Source of the DNA: Planctomycetia bacterium | GTDB lineage: Bacteria > Planctomycetota > Planctomycetia > Pirellulales > UBA7805 | Reading direction: 5' to 3' | NCBI GenBank assembly: GCA_021413585.1 | Contig: JAIOQB010000116.1 | Location: 1 to 46,401, forward strand | DNA: 46,401 nucleotides | In this document: positions 1-8,362 of the stretch, piece after piece | Numbering within the stretch: the stretch's first letter is position 1 | Layout: each line of letters starts with the position of its first letter | Notes under the pieces: model-generated | The model's input: the letters and a program-made list of their open reading frames with translations, nothing else | What the model was told of the DNA's origin: nothing | Database searches by the model: none | Made by a program: the position numbers and the translations under genes

Positions 1-168
1 AGAGCGTGCCGCCTTGTGGGCAATCGACCGCAGGTTTTCATGGCCACAATTGTTGATCCACGATTCGATGGTACGGGCCAGTCGTTGGCCGGCATTGGTG
101 AGGCGATGTGTGTCTTTGGCCAGTTGGGCTTTCAGTTGTGCGACCTCTTGTCGTTCGGTTTCGTTCAT
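1..168 (-). CDS. Partial hypothetical protein of the integrated element
   Basis: An open frame starts at ATG 168 and runs off the left edge of the window without a stop (56 codons). A good ribosome-binding site (AAAGGAAACCT) lies directly before the ATG. The visible N-terminus begins MNETERQEVAQLKAQLAKD and is predicted helical, possibly a short coiled coil. It is the next gene after the 204-1178 CDS on the same strand, 35 nt downstream of that stop, so it belongs to the same phage-type transcription unit. No family is recognised and most of the protein is missing. Confidence 0.6.
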   Translation of the reverse strand, partial: MNETERQEVAQLKAQLAKDTHRLTNAGQRLARTIESWINNCGHENLRSIAHKAARS

Positions 169-203
169 AGGTTTCCTTTCGCGGTTCACGGGCCTTTCAC
201 GGT

Positions 204-1178
204 TCACGGGGGCACCGCCAATCCGGCAAGGTGCAAATCGGTTGCCGCCGGCAAACTGTCCCGCTCTGCCTTCGTCAGCACGTCGTCCTCGATGTGCCGC
301 ATCCTCAAAAATCGGTCATACAATTCGTCCGCCATATCGCCAGCGTGTGCCTTTCGTTGCACTTCCAGCAAGTCGTTCAGCACGGCCAATTGCGAGATCG
401 ACCGGTCTAACTCGGTTGCCCATTGCTCATTGAGCGTGTCTTGAATGCCCGTCAATTGCGTGATCGTGTTGCTAATTCCGCTCGTAAACTTCGTAAGGAA
501 CGGCGAGAAGAAAATCGAAATCTTGTCGCCAATTTCGGTTAGCTGGCGGTCCAATCTTTCGTTGGCGTTATTTCTAGCCGCCAACGTGTCGCCGTACTGA
601 TTGGCGCGCCGAATGTCCATCATTACCTTGGCCACTTCGTTTTTCGCCTGCGAGACGGTTAGCGCCGCGGAGAAAGGCGTTAGTTCATTCGTCATCACAT
701 TCAATTTGTCGGTCACCGCGTCGAGCGCCTTGTAGAGTACGCCGCCGGCAACCGCGACGGCCCCGAGTGCCAGCCCCACAGGCCCCAGGGCGGCAATCAA
801 CGGGCCAACGGCCGCGCCAACCACAGATCCCGCCGTGCCACCAAACGCGCCACCTACGGCCGTGCTGGCGGCATTCGTGGCCGCTCCGGTCAACGATTGG
901 CCAACCGCTCCCCCAATCGCCTGCAATGCGGACGGCGGGGCGGAAGTTTTTGCGGCAGGCGGCTTGACTTGGATTGCCTGACCTACTGGTATGCCGCTGG
1001 AAGTGGTGCCATGCATTTTTGCGGGCGTGGCTGATGGCACCTGAATCGGTTGCCCAACCGGCACGCCGCTGGACGTGGTGGCCGTTGACTGAGACGGCGC
1101 AGCGGAAGGGGACGGGCCGGGCGAACCGCCGCCGCTCTTATCCTCGAACTCAAACCGATAGGTGAACTCGGCTCCCAT
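204..1178 (-). CDS. Probable phage virion or tail-associated protein, Gly/Ala-rich
   Basis: This 324-residue protein starts at ATG 1178 behind AGAGGAAAATACC. Residues ~15-85 are low-complexity Ser/Pro/Thr and contain two near-copies of the motif TTSSGxPVGQxIQV. Residues ~85-155 are a long Gly/Ala-rich hydrophobic stretch. The rest is helical and charged. A long hydrophobic Gly/Ala segment inside a helical protein downstream of terminase genes is typical of tape-measure or pore-forming injection proteins, but the length is short for a tape measure and no family motif is visible. The role is inferred from context only. Confidence 0.5.
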   Translation of the reverse strand: MGAEFTYRFEFEDKSGGGSPGPSPSAAPSQSTATTSSGVPVGQPIQVPSATPAKMHGTTSSGIPVGQAIQVKPPAAKTSAPPSALQAIGGAVGQSLTGAATNAASTAVGGAFGGTAGSVVGAAVGPLIAALGPVGLALGAVAVAGGVLYKALDAVTDKLNVMTNELTPFSAALTVSQAKNEVAKVMMDIRRANQYGDTLAARNNANERLDRQLTEIGDKISIFFSPFLTKFTSGISNTITQLTGIQDTLNEQWATELDRSISQLAVLNDLLEVQRKAHAGDMADELYDRFLRMRHIEDDVLTKAERDSLPAATDLHLAGLAVPP

Positions 1179-1208
1179 GGTATTTTCCTCTTGCGTTGTG
1201 TGGTGCGA

Positions 1209-1820
1209 TTACTTGCGGCGCGGCTTGCGGAAGATGTGGTCAACGATCCGATCAGCTTCGCCGTTAGTCTCGGGGCGAGCGCGGCGCCGACGTGGACGGC
1301 CATTGCCGGCCAGCGACAATTGGGCTGCTGCGCTGCTTTGGATGTCCAGCGTGCTTCTCTTCAACACGACGGCGCGGAACTTCAACACCAGCAGCGCCGT
1401 GAGGTATTCGGGCTTGATGCGCCCCACGATGATGCCGACGTTGGCCAGGTTCTTGCGCAATCGCTCCACGTCGCCATATAGTTTGCTCAATTCCGTTTTC
1501 CACCGGCTGGGGTCATTGTTCCAAAGCAGGTGCAGGCGATGCACGATGTCCCAGCTAATCACGTCGGCTTCGTCGTCAGCGCCGCTGAATTGAACGGTGG
1601 CGGCTTCCGCGGGGTGCGCATCGTCCGGCTCGTGTTCGTCGTCGTCATCATCGCCGTCCGCCTGCGCGGTATGCTCTGCAATGTGATCTTCTAGAATGTC
1701 GCTCAGCGCGCTCGGCAACGTCCAATTGGTAGTGCCGCTGGGCAATGGTGACAGCCGCAACGCGGCCAGCAAAATGCCCAGTTCCTTTAGCTTCTTCAGG
1801 TCTCGCGGGTCGTTTAACAT
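1209..1820 (-). CDS. Hypothetical phage-type protein with acidic stretch and basic tail
   Basis: This 203-residue protein starts at ATG 1820 with a strong ribosome-binding site (AAGGAG) 5 nt upstream. It is polar at both ends: residues ~55-70 are a near-continuous Asp/Glu run and the C-terminus (~175-203) is Arg-rich, reading RPRRRRARPETN and RKPRRK. The middle part (~85-160) is amphipathic helix. It begins 9 nt after the terminase large subunit stop, so the two are probably co-transcribed. No family is recognised; a portal or scaffold role cannot be argued from what is visible. Confidence 0.55.
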   Translation of the reverse strand: MLNDPRDLKKLKELGILLAALRLSPLPSGTTNWTLPSALSDILEDHIAEHTAQADGDDDDDEHEPDDAHPAEAATVQFSGADDEADVISWDIVHRLHLLWNNDPSRWKTELSKLYGDVERLRKNLANVGIIVGRIKPEYLTALLVLKFRAVVLKRSTLDIQSSAAAQLSLAGNGRPRRRRARPETNGEADRIVDHIFRKPRRK

Positions 1821-1829
1821 TGGGGCTCC

Positions 1830-3266
1830 TTAGTGTTGACGGTAGAATCCGGGCAGGCGGCCCGAGTTTTCGATGAACGGTAACATCACAAATCCATGGG
1901 CGGTTTCGTGGGCCAGTTGCTTCGCGTTCAGCAGGGCGAGTGCGAGCCCCGTGGCCCTGTCCGCGTGCCCGTCGTCGTCTCGGGTACTTTCGAGTTTGTA
2001 GCCGTAGCTTTTTTCTACGATGAATAAGCGCGACAGGTCGGCCACAAGCTGCGGCTCGTCGTACATGTCGATCAGGCGAGATCGAAACACATCCAGCAAC
2101 GTGGTGGCCATTTCGTTTTGGTTCTTGCCGACGAAAGGCACCTCGACCATATTCACGCCACGGCGGCGCAGTCGTTGGGCCATCGCTTCGCACTGGTAGG
2201 GGTCGTACCGCAGGAACTTCAATTGGAACTGGCGCCAGGCGAGCAGGGCCGCGGATTCAACGGTGTCCAGGTCCACATGACCGCCGGGTCCGGGCGCCCA
2301 ACTCTGACACGACGCCAGCCGGATACGCTTTTGCTGGCCACCGACGCCAACCACCACCAGGGCCGAGTGATCGTGCTTGATGCCCAGATCCAAGCCACCC
2401 CCATAGGCGAAACCACGCTCAGGCGACGAAAGCGGCGGTAGCTCCGACTTGACCGCGGCGGCAATGTCGTTCGTGTCCAGGGCGTCGCCCGTGCCGCTGG
2501 CCCATAGGCCGCGCCACAATCGCATGAAACGGGCGGGCATGTTGCGGCGTTCAGCTTCGGCAATCTCTTCTAGATCGAGCCAGGGCGAAGGCTTGTCCCA
2601 CTTATGGAAACTCCAGCGGTCGGACTTCCGCGCATTCTCTCGCCACCTGAATTGCCAGGTGCCGACGAATCCCGCGTTCGTTGCCACAACCACGATGCCA
2701 CCGGGCACCTTGGCCGCGTTGTCCATCAAGTTTTCGGCGAACTCCCTTTTCGTGATGCACGACAATTCATTGATGAGCAGGAAGTCGGGGCGCGCACCGT
2801 GTGAGCCAGCCACGTCGGCCGCAAGAATCTCCGCCGTGCTGCCGTTGGTGACATTGACGATCTGCCAGTTATCAACCTTGACGAACTCCATCAGCCACGG
2901 ATTGTGATAGAGCAAATCCCGCGCGGCCTTGCGCACTTCGGCCGCTTGATCCTTGTCGGACGCTGCAATCTGCCCGTTGATGGGACGCGGAGTGAAAATC
3001 AGCAGCCACAATAACGCGATGGCCAAATCGCTGTCCTTCGAGGCGCCCTTGGTCGCTTCCCACCAGTGCCGGCCAATGGCGGGCTTCTCGCCACGAGCTA
3101 CGGCCAGCAGCGCAGGTGCCAACGCTGCGAACCGCTCGCGCTGGAAGTCGGCTATCACGTCGCCGAATCGCACGACGCCCCCACACGCGACAATCTGCAA
3201 GTCGAGCGCGAACGCCAGCGGGTCGTTGCTGTAGGGTTCTAGTTTTTCTTCTTGTTTTTCGTTCAT
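1830..3266 (-). CDS. terL: Phage terminase large subunit (ATPase-nuclease)
   Basis: DNA-packaging motor of 478 residues. It is recognised from a degenerate Walker A region near residues 70-80 (EATKGASKDSD), a Walker B-like segment DFLLINELS at 161-169, and a C-terminal RuvC/RNase H-like nuclease with acidic residues in order: D293 in GLDLGI, D355 in RYDP and D436 in GHADRA. The Walker A does not fit the classical GxxxxGK[ST], as in many divergent TerL proteins, and Walker B has NE where DE is usual. The frame is open further upstream to 3359, but ATG 3266 is chosen because GAGGA lies just before it and the longer start would overlap the preceding gene. Confidence 0.82.
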   Translation of the reverse strand: MNEKQEEKLEPYSNDPLAFALDLQIVACGGVVRFGDVIADFQRERFAALAPALLAVARGEKPAIGRHWWEATKGASKDSDLAIALLWLLIFTPRPINGQIAASDKDQAAEVRKAARDLLYHNPWLMEFVKVDNWQIVNVTNGSTAEILAADVAGSHGARPDFLLINELSCITKREFAENLMDNAAKVPGGIVVVATNAGFVGTWQFRWRENARKSDRWSFHKWDKPSPWLDLEEIAEAERRNMPARFMRLWRGLWASGTGDALDTNDIAAAVKSELPPLSSPERGFAYGGGLDLGIKHDHSALVVVGVGGQQKRIRLASCQSWAPGPGGHVDLDTVESAALLAWRQFQLKFLRYDPYQCEAMAQRLRRRGVNMVEVPFVGKNQNEMATTLLDVFRSRLIDMYDEPQLVADLSRLFIVEKSYGYKLESTRDDDGHADRATGLALALLNAKQLAHETAHGFVMLPFIENSGRLPGFYRQH

Positions 3267-3324
3267 GGTAAATCCTCGGGCCCGCGGCGCAAGGCTGCGA
3301 CACGAAACGCCACGGGCCTTTGGG

Positions 3325-3549
3325 TTAGTCGTTGTCGTTGGCTGCCAGTGCTTCCTCAATCTTGGCTCGTGCTTTCGCTTGTGCGGCCGTGCTGAGCGCA
3401 GCCAAGAGCATCTCTTTGCCGGCAGCGGTATTCATGTTCCAGTCGTCGGGCAGGTACATGTCGAGCTTGCTGCACGTTTCAATGATCTCGCGATTGAGCC
3501 GGTCGTCGTCGCTGTCGGGCAATGTTCCGCTGGGTGAAAGTTTGGTCAC
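3325..3549 (-). CDS. Small hypothetical phage protein, GTG start
   Basis: A 74-residue protein. The frame can be opened at 3591, but the start is placed at GTG 3549 because the strong ribosome-binding site CAGGAGA lies 7 nt before it; nothing comparable precedes 3591. The N-terminus reads VTKLSPSGTLPDSDDDR. The C-terminal half is Ala-rich helix ending ALAANDND. It sits between the 3607-4038 gene and the terminase large subunit, all on one strand with short gaps. No family is recognised. Confidence 0.55.
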   Translation of the reverse strand: MTKLSPSGTLPDSDDDRLNREIIETCSKLDMYLPDDWNMNTAAGKEMLLAALSTAAQAKARAKIEEALAANDND

Positions 3550-3606
3550 GATAGAATCTCCTGTGCGAAGGGTGATGATGATGGTGCCCACGTCGGGGGC
3601 ATTGGG

Positions 3607-4038
3607 TTAGTGAGTGACGGTTGCCTGATCCAGTTCTTCGACTGGCTCCGTTGCCGGCAACGGAGCAGGCTGCACGTCAACCGGCTTGGTCGGGTCGTAG
3701 TCCACGCCCTCCTGACGATAGCGCTGCGCGCCCGTGGTCAACAGCGCGTTGCTCGCCGTCAATGCGTCGTGGTGAACCTGGACGGCTTGCGCCACTTCGC
3801 TGCATTGAGTGATGAACTCGGCAGCAACGCAGGCAGCCGCTTCGTCGCCGCTTGATCGGTTGAAGTTGTCCAGGGTCGATTGGTGCCGGCGCCGTGATTC
3901 GTCCAGCAGCGTTACCGTCTGCATCATCAGGTCTAAAGTTCTGCGGCGGTTGTAGGCAACGACAGCGGCCACTTGTTTAAGCCAGGCGGCGCGGTCTTCG
4001 GGCACGGGGCCAGTGAGAAGTTGCAGAGTCTTTTCCAT
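3607..4038 (-). CDS. Hypothetical helical phage protein
   Basis: 143 residues from ATG 4038, which has AAAGGA 8 nt upstream. The frame is open further to 4071 but without a ribosome-binding site. The protein is almost wholly helical in residues ~12-110 (AAWLKQVAAVVAYNRRR and following), then has a Pro-rich tail (PVDVQPAPLPATEPVEE). Neighbours on both sides are small phage-type genes on the same strand. Small helical proteins before TerL are often head-tail or packaging accessory proteins, but that is guesswork here. Confidence 0.5.
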   Translation of the reverse strand: MEKTLQLLTGPVPEDRAAWLKQVAAVVAYNRRRTLDLMMQTVTLLDESRRRHQSTLDNFNRSSGDEAAACVAAEFITQCSEVAQAVQVHHDALTASNALLTTGAQRYRQEGVDYDPTKPVDVQPAPLPATEPVEELDQATVTH

Positions 4039-4091
4039 GGGTGAATCCTTTGTGAAACGGAATGGGAGCACCGCACAACGCGAGCCTTGGG

Positions 4092-4511
4092 TTAGGTGGT
4101 AGCTGGGGCGGCGGCGCCCGCGGCGTCGATCTTGTCCAACAAGTCTTTGATTCGAGCGCCGCTTGCTTCAGAGTCAGCGGCATACTTCATCCTGACGCCA
4201 ACCATGGCATCAGCGATGGGCCGCAGGAGTTTGCTCGCCTTGGCATGGTCAATGGGCCGGATGTACAGGTTCGTTCTGCCCGGGGTGAGGGGGGTAGGAA
4301 TTGGCATCACTACGGCAGCCCCGGCCGCAGGATCTTGCGCGGCCCGAGCCAGCGCCGCGTTGTATTCCGCCAGACTTTGCCGCAGGTTGCCCAACAGCGT
4401 TTCGGCCGTGCGATATTCGAGGGTAAGGGCTGCCGTCAGGCTGTTGACGGTCTCTTGGGCTTGGTTCTGACGGTCGATTGGTGAGAGGTTGGGTTTGGTC
4501 GCGGTGGTCAT
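4092..4511 (-). CDS. Hypothetical helical phage protein coupled to terminase small subunit
   Basis: 139 residues from ATG 4511. The start overlaps the stop of the upstream gene in an ATGA arrangement (ATG 4511-4509, TGA 4510-4508), which strongly supports this start over the open frame that extends to 4820. Residues ~15-60 form a helix (NSLTAALTLEYRTAETLL), followed by a Pro-rich stretch PIPTPLTPGR and a second helical part. No known family. Translational coupling suggests it works with, or in fixed ratio to, the terminase small-subunit-like protein. Confidence 0.55.
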   Translation of the reverse strand: MTTATKPNLSPIDRQNQAQETVNSLTAALTLEYRTAETLLGNLRQSLAEYNAALARAAQDPAAGAAVVMPIPTPLTPGRTNLYIRPIDHAKASKLLRPIADAMVGVRMKYAADSEASGARIKDLLDKIDAAGAAAPATT

Positions 4512-5068
4512 TGTGTCGATTCTCCATTCAGGGGGTTTGCGGGCGCCGGGGTGGCTTCCGCGTGGGCGATGGCGGCCGGCGACGTGCTGGCCGCTTGGTC
4601 GATGGTTCGGGCCTGGATGCGGGCCAGGGTGGCCGTGAGGCTGCCTTTGCTGGCCGTGGCGTCGAGGTTCAATTGCTTCTCCAGCTTGGCCCGTTTGTCC
4701 ATCAGGCTTTCGATGGTCCGAACGAGGGTCAATCGAGTCGCGATGGGGATGCTGCGCTTGTCCCGGTCCCGGCTTTTGGCCTGCCACCTGTCGGCCAGCA
4801 CAATGCCCTTGGTAAGCCATCCAGCGTCTCTAATCTTGCGTTGGTGTGAATCACTGACCGTCCCGTGAACGCTAATGCAGCGGGCCGTCAGGTCGGCCAC
4901 GTAGGCTGCCACAAGGGCTTGCTCCGGTTCGGTCCACTTTGGCCAGCGGTCGTACTCCATGGTCAGCCCTGACGTGGCACCGTGGCTGTTTCCCACGGGG
5001 CCGCCGATGCCGCCTGGATTGCCAAGGGCGTTGGTATTTCCCGCCGGTCCTGATCCTTTGCCGCCCAT
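4508..5068 (-). CDS. Terminase small subunit-like protein
   Basis: 186 residues beginning MGGKGSGPAGNTNALGNPGG. The Gly/Asn-rich N-terminal tail of this type (GxxxGNxNAxxN) is characteristic of many phage terminase small subunits, which bind the packaging site and regulate TerL. The central part (~40-130) is helical, with basic residues in KSRDRDKRS, and the C-terminus is Ala/Thr-rich. It lies a few genes upstream of terL, though not directly adjacent. Only the tail motif and gene context support the call, since the HTH itself is not obvious. Confidence 0.55.
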   Translation of the reverse strand: MGGKGSGPAGNTNALGNPGGIGGPVGNSHGATSGLTMEYDRWPKWTEPEQALVAAYVADLTARCISVHGTVSDSHQRKIRDAGWLTKGIVLADRWQAKSRDRDKRSIPIATRLTLVRTIESLMDKRAKLEKQLNLDATASKGSLTATLARIQARTIDQAASTSPAAIAHAEATPAPANPLNGESTQ

Positions 5069-5109
5069 GGTTCTAGGTCGCTGATCGTGGTTTTTGGGGT
5101 TGGTTTATA

Positions 5110-5406
5110 TCACTCGGAGTAGCGCGGTTGAAAATCTCCGCAACATTCGTCCGGGGTGACTGATTCAAAGTCGGTTTCTAGTTCGGCGTCCGGTCGGTTC
5201 AGGTTTGGCGAGCGGGTGCGGGTTGAGTAGTTCATTTCCGCCCTGTCGGGATGGGTTACCGTAGCGCACCGTTGCGACGGTTCCCACTGTGCGCAATGTG
5301 TTCCTGCGGGCGCGTGTGAGCGTGCGCGCCCGCGTGCATAGGTACAATGGCTACCGTCGTGACGGTCCGTTACGGTGCGCGTGGTTTTGTCTTGCCCAGT
5401 CGCCAT
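5110..5406 (-). CDS. Small Arg/Cys-containing hypothetical protein
   Basis: 98 residues. Its ATG (5406-5404) overlaps the stop of the replication gene by one base (TGATG), a typical re-initiation arrangement and the main evidence that it is real. The composition is odd: the first half is Arg/Thr/His-rich and its DNA (about 5260-5380) is built from short GC-rich repeats around GTTACGGT and GCGCG. The second half is acidic and ends DECCGDFQPRYSE. No family is recognised; the repetitive DNA could instead be a non-coding site read as an ORF. Confidence 0.42.
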   Translation of the reverse strand: MATGQDKTTRTVTDRHDGSHCTYARGRARSHAPAGTHCAQWEPSQRCATVTHPDRAEMNYSTRTRSPNLNRPDAELETDFESVTPDECCGDFQPRYSE

Positions 5407-7775
5407 CAGAATACCTCCCTTAACCCGATGCCCTCATAGAACGGCACATCGCCTGTACCGCGCCGTCTCTTCACGCCGGGCACCGCCGCTGCCAAATCCT
5501 TCCCAAACGTCTGCGCCGTGCTGAACGTCGTCCGCCCATCCTTCGCACACCATTTCCGCCAAGCCTCATACAGTTCAGGCAACGAAACACGACGGCCGGG
5601 GGCGACAATGCACGCCTCACGCACGAATGCACCTACCGGGCTCCCCAGGTCTTCCAGGTCCGAGACGGCTTCCTGAACGCTCTGAGGCATCACAAATCGG
5701 CCGCGCGCGTGGAGCCGATGCCAACCTTCGATTGCCCAATTCAGAATGCCCGGCAGTTCGCTTAACAACCGATCAGTCAGCCCGTGGTCTTCGTTGCCGT
5801 AGAAACTCTTCTCCAGGCGCAGAATCACGAACCGGCCAGCAAGGGCGCCGCTGGAGTCGTGCAGCCGCGGCGTCTCGTTGGTCAGAATCATAAAACGAGT
5901 CGCCAGCTTCAATGTGATGCTGGGGAGGAACTTCCGGTCAACGGTGATTGGATCCTCGCCGGTGATGCACAACAGCCGCTCTACAACCGTGGGGATGCTC
6001 TCACCGTGGAATCGGGCATCAGAGACAATTGCCAGCGTTTTGTTGACCAACGGCGCTAGGCCAAATTGCCGGGCGAGGCTTTCGGTTGTCGGACCGCAGA
6101 CGTTGCCGGCGCCAATCAAGCGGGCAAAGATTCGCGCGATGGTCCCCTTGCCACTCCGGCGCGGGCCAACCATCAGCAGCATTTTTTGCAACCGCGTGGA
6201 CGCCGTGAGAATGTAGCCGGCCCACTCTTGCAGCAGTTGAATTGATTCGTCGTCATTCTCGAACAACTGAATCAGAAAATGGAACCACGCCTCCGGTTCC
6301 GGGGCGTTGGGGTCCGGGTCGTAGTCCAGCGCGTTGGTTGCGAATAGTAGGGGCGAGGCCGACAGCCGCTTGTCTGTGGGCAGGTGCCACAGTCCCGACT
6401 TGCATATCAGAATCTCCTCAGCCGGCGGACCGTCGCTGCCGTCGATCCACGATGGCAACGGCACTGCGGCCGATAGATGCGTCTGCGCCTTGATCGTGTC
6501 GAGTGCCGCCTTGACCGACGTGGGGTTGGCACCGAACGGCACCAACTTCAACTCTCCCTCTTTGCCGGGCTTGTATTGCAGGCCGTCGTGCAGCCAACGG
6601 TGCAGGCGACTCTTTACCGCGTCGTCTTCCAACGGCACATACCGGCTGCCGTCCCATTCGTAGATTCCGCCAGCGTAATAGCGGAGCGTGGGGCCATCCT
6701 CATGCTTATGGTGTTTTGCAATGTAGGTCAATGCCGTGGGCAAAGTTCTCTGCGCCGAAAACACAAACCTCCCCGATGATGGATCTTGTTGGCCCAGCGG
6801 AACGAGCCCATCGGCATCGATTACTGATTGCCCATTGTGCGAACTGTCGGATTCCGACAGTTGGAGCCGATGCACGCCATTCACGCGCGGCGCTTCGAGT
6901 AGGTATCCGCGCTCCCCTTCAGCATTCAGTGCATCGTCAACCTTGTGTTCCAACTCGTGATCCGACCACGGTGGCTGACAGGTCTGATTCCATTCGCCCA
7001 GCACCGTAAGCGCGCCGCTACGGTCCAGATTAAAACCCAGCACAACTTTGCAAGCTGTCTTATAGGTTTCATCGTGTCCATTCTGGCCACTGATTGCCGG
7101 CGGTACATTGGCCAGATATTTGCGAGCGCGTCGCATCACATCGTGGGATGAAAGCGATGGACTGTAGTTGGCCACCGCCGCGCCGTTCTTTTTTTCCTTC
7201 GCTGCTTGCAAAATCCTTGCGACAACCGCAGGGGGTAACTGCGCTGGCGCACAATCCGAAAGCGAACAAATCCATTCGCGGGCCGTGCCACCTGTAGCGC
7301 TGGGCGGAATGCAGGAATGGATTGCCTTGCCGTCCGCCCCAATCCGACAGCCCAGTTTGCGAAACTTTACAACGCCTTTCCCGGCCTGCGCTAAATCAGG
7401 ATGCCAGGCAAAGAGCCGATGCCGGCCGCGCTTACTTTTGAACTCGGGTGTTCGTGGTATCTCGCAGCCGTCAAACAAGTCGGCAAAGTGGCGTTCTTCT
7501 TCCTCTGAATCGGCTTCGATGTCGATAATGCCTGCCGTTGGGCCGAGCATGATGCCGACGTTCAATTCTCCACGAATCCGAAAAGCTCGTTCTATTTCCG
7601 GTGCCGTCCAGGTTTTGTTGCCCCAATCTGTTCCCGGCAAATCAATCGACCAGTTAAAGCCAAGAGGATGTTTTTCCGCACAAACAGTTAAGGGCAAGCC
7701 ACGGCGGACAAAATCCAGGGCGGTTCCTTTTGTTGATCCGGCTTGCGTCTTATCCATCGCGATTCCTGGCATCAT
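5406..7775 (-). CDS. Prim-pol primase / SF3 (D5-type) helicase replication protein
   Basis: 789-residue replication protein. Residues ~15-195 are a bifunctional primase-polymerase (prim-pol) domain: catalytic D85-x-E87 in IIDIEAD, a basic RGRHRLF at 116-122, and CIPPSATG at 155-162. Residues ~208-285 resemble the primase C-terminal domain. Residues ~340-660 are a D5-type N-domain plus superfamily 3 helicase: Walker A GPRRSGKGT (537-545), Walker B LAIVSDAR (581-588), motif C TRFMILTNE (627-635), arginine in AGRFVIL. Such enzymes prime and unwind phage, satellite and plasmid DNA. Start ATG 7775 has GGAGG 7 nt upstream and overlaps the tiny ORF before it. Confidence 0.88.
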   Translation of the reverse strand: MMPGIAMDKTQAGSTKGTALDFVRRGLPLTVCAEKHPLGFNWSIDLPGTDWGNKTWTAPEIERAFRIRGELNVGIMLGPTAGIIDIEADSEEEERHFADLFDGCEIPRTPEFKSKRGRHRLFAWHPDLAQAGKGVVKFRKLGCRIGADGKAIHSCIPPSATGGTAREWICSLSDCAPAQLPPAVVARILQAAKEKKNGAAVANYSPSLSSHDVMRRARKYLANVPPAISGQNGHDETYKTACKVVLGFNLDRSGALTVLGEWNQTCQPPWSDHELEHKVDDALNAEGERGYLLEAPRVNGVHRLQLSESDSSHNGQSVIDADGLVPLGQQDPSSGRFVFSAQRTLPTALTYIAKHHKHEDGPTLRYYAGGIYEWDGSRYVPLEDDAVKSRLHRWLHDGLQYKPGKEGELKLVPFGANPTSVKAALDTIKAQTHLSAAVPLPSWIDGSDGPPAEEILICKSGLWHLPTDKRLSASPLLFATNALDYDPDPNAPEPEAWFHFLIQLFENDDESIQLLQEWAGYILTASTRLQKMLLMVGPRRSGKGTIARIFARLIGAGNVCGPTTESLARQFGLAPLVNKTLAIVSDARFHGESIPTVVERLLCITGEDPITVDRKFLPSITLKLATRFMILTNETPRLHDSSGALAGRFVILRLEKSFYGNEDHGLTDRLLSELPGILNWAIEGWHRLHARGRFVMPQSVQEAVSDLEDLGSPVGAFVREACIVAPGRRVSLPELYEAWRKWCAKDGRTTFSTAQTFGKDLAAAVPGVKRRRGTGDVPFYEGIGLREVF

Positions 7776-7861
7776 GCCGCTGCCTCCGCCTCAGGCTGGC
7801 CAATACCAGCCGCCAGAGTCCGCAACTCACGCCAGCGGCGATACACGTCGGCGAGCGTCAT
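7772..7861 (-). CDS. 29-residue ORF coupled to its neighbours
   Basis: The ORF fills the space between the HTH gene and the replication gene exactly. Its ATG (7861-7859) overlaps the HTH stop as ATGA, and its TGA (7774-7772) overlaps the replication gene's ATG. It encodes MTLADVYRRWRELRTLAAG followed by a short Glu/Ala tail. The same DNA carries the GGAGG that serves the next gene, so translation here would couple all three. It may be a real microprotein or simply a coupling leader; no homologue is recognised. Confidence 0.5.
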   Translation of the reverse strand: MTLADVYRRWRELRTLAAGIGQPEAEAAA

Positions 7862-8103
7862 GGCGTGGCCTCCTGTGCTTTACGTTCCGTCTCCATCGCT
7901 GCCACACGCTCAGCCCACTCGATTCCGACGGCGCCCTTCACAAGCAGTTGGCGGCCGACCTCAAGACAGGGCAAGTCGATGTGCCGGCGGCGCGCCTCGC
8001 GCAACGTGGCGTGTCCTAGGCCGAGCGCCTGCAAGAATGCGGCGCGAGTGTAGAGCCGGTTCGGATCGACAAAGCAGTCGTGAGGCTTGGAAACCGTTCT
8101 CAC
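7858..8103 (-). CDS. Small helix-turn-helix DNA-binding protein (excisionase/MerR-like)
   Basis: 81 residues from GTG 8103, which overlaps the stop of the preceding gene as GTGA. Residues ~17-40 (LYTRAAFLQALGLGHATLREARRR) form a helix-turn-helix, followed by the wing-like EVGRQLLVKGAVGIEWAERV. That pattern matches short AlpA/excisionase or MerR-type winged domains, which control excision and early transcription in integrated elements. It forms a tandem pair with the 8100-8300 gene. Confidence 0.6.
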   Translation of the reverse strand: MRTVSKPHDCFVDPNRLYTRAAFLQALGLGHATLREARRRHIDLPCLEVGRQLLVKGAVGIEWAERVAAMETERKAQEATP

Positions 8104-8300
8104 TTGACGGTCTCCGTGGGAAACCGCTGGCGCAATGCTTCGATCACCTGCGGAACGAGAGAGGCGGGAATTACACGCCGATTGCCAAACCTTTTTTTTG
8201 GTTCGGGCAAAACATTCTCTTCAAATAGCCTTTGGACTTGCCACGTAGGGCGCCCAATGGCGGCTGCCAGTTCCGCCGTGCTGTAGAAGTCCGTAGCCAT
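8100..8300 (-). CDS. Excisionase/MerR-like helix-turn-helix protein
   Basis: 66 residues from ATG 8300 with AAGGA 6 nt upstream. Residues 5-50 (YSTAELAAAIGRPTWQVQRL, then FGNRRVIPASLVPQVIEAL) match the short winged helix-turn-helix of excisionase/MerR-type proteins: first helix after Y-S/T, recognition helix, then a wing. It is the first of two adjacent small HTH genes and lies ~60-100 nt downstream of a palindrome and a phased repeat array that are plausible binding sites. Function as excisionase or repressor is inferred. Confidence 0.65.
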   Translation of the reverse strand: MATDFYSTAELAAAIGRPTWQVQRLFEENVLPEPKKRFGNRRVIPASLVPQVIEALRQRFPTETVK

Positions 8301-8362
8301 TTCGTTTCCTTGCGTGGGTGAGGTAAATCACCGGGGGCAAGGGAATCATGGCGTGGAGACCG

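Noticed and set aside
14-444. Two long forward open frames at the left edge
   Set aside because: They are shadows of the minus-strand element genes at 1-168 and 204-1178, which have ribosome-binding sites and fit the gene order.
3325-3591. Start at 3591 for the small phage gene
   Set aside because: GTG 3549 has a strong AGGAGA site 7 nt upstream; 3591 has none.
4092-4820. Longer 242-residue frame for the gene after the terminase small subunit
   Set aside because: The first ~100 residues are a Pro/Arg/Gly-rich shadow of the upstream gene; ATG 4511 with ATGA overlap fits better.
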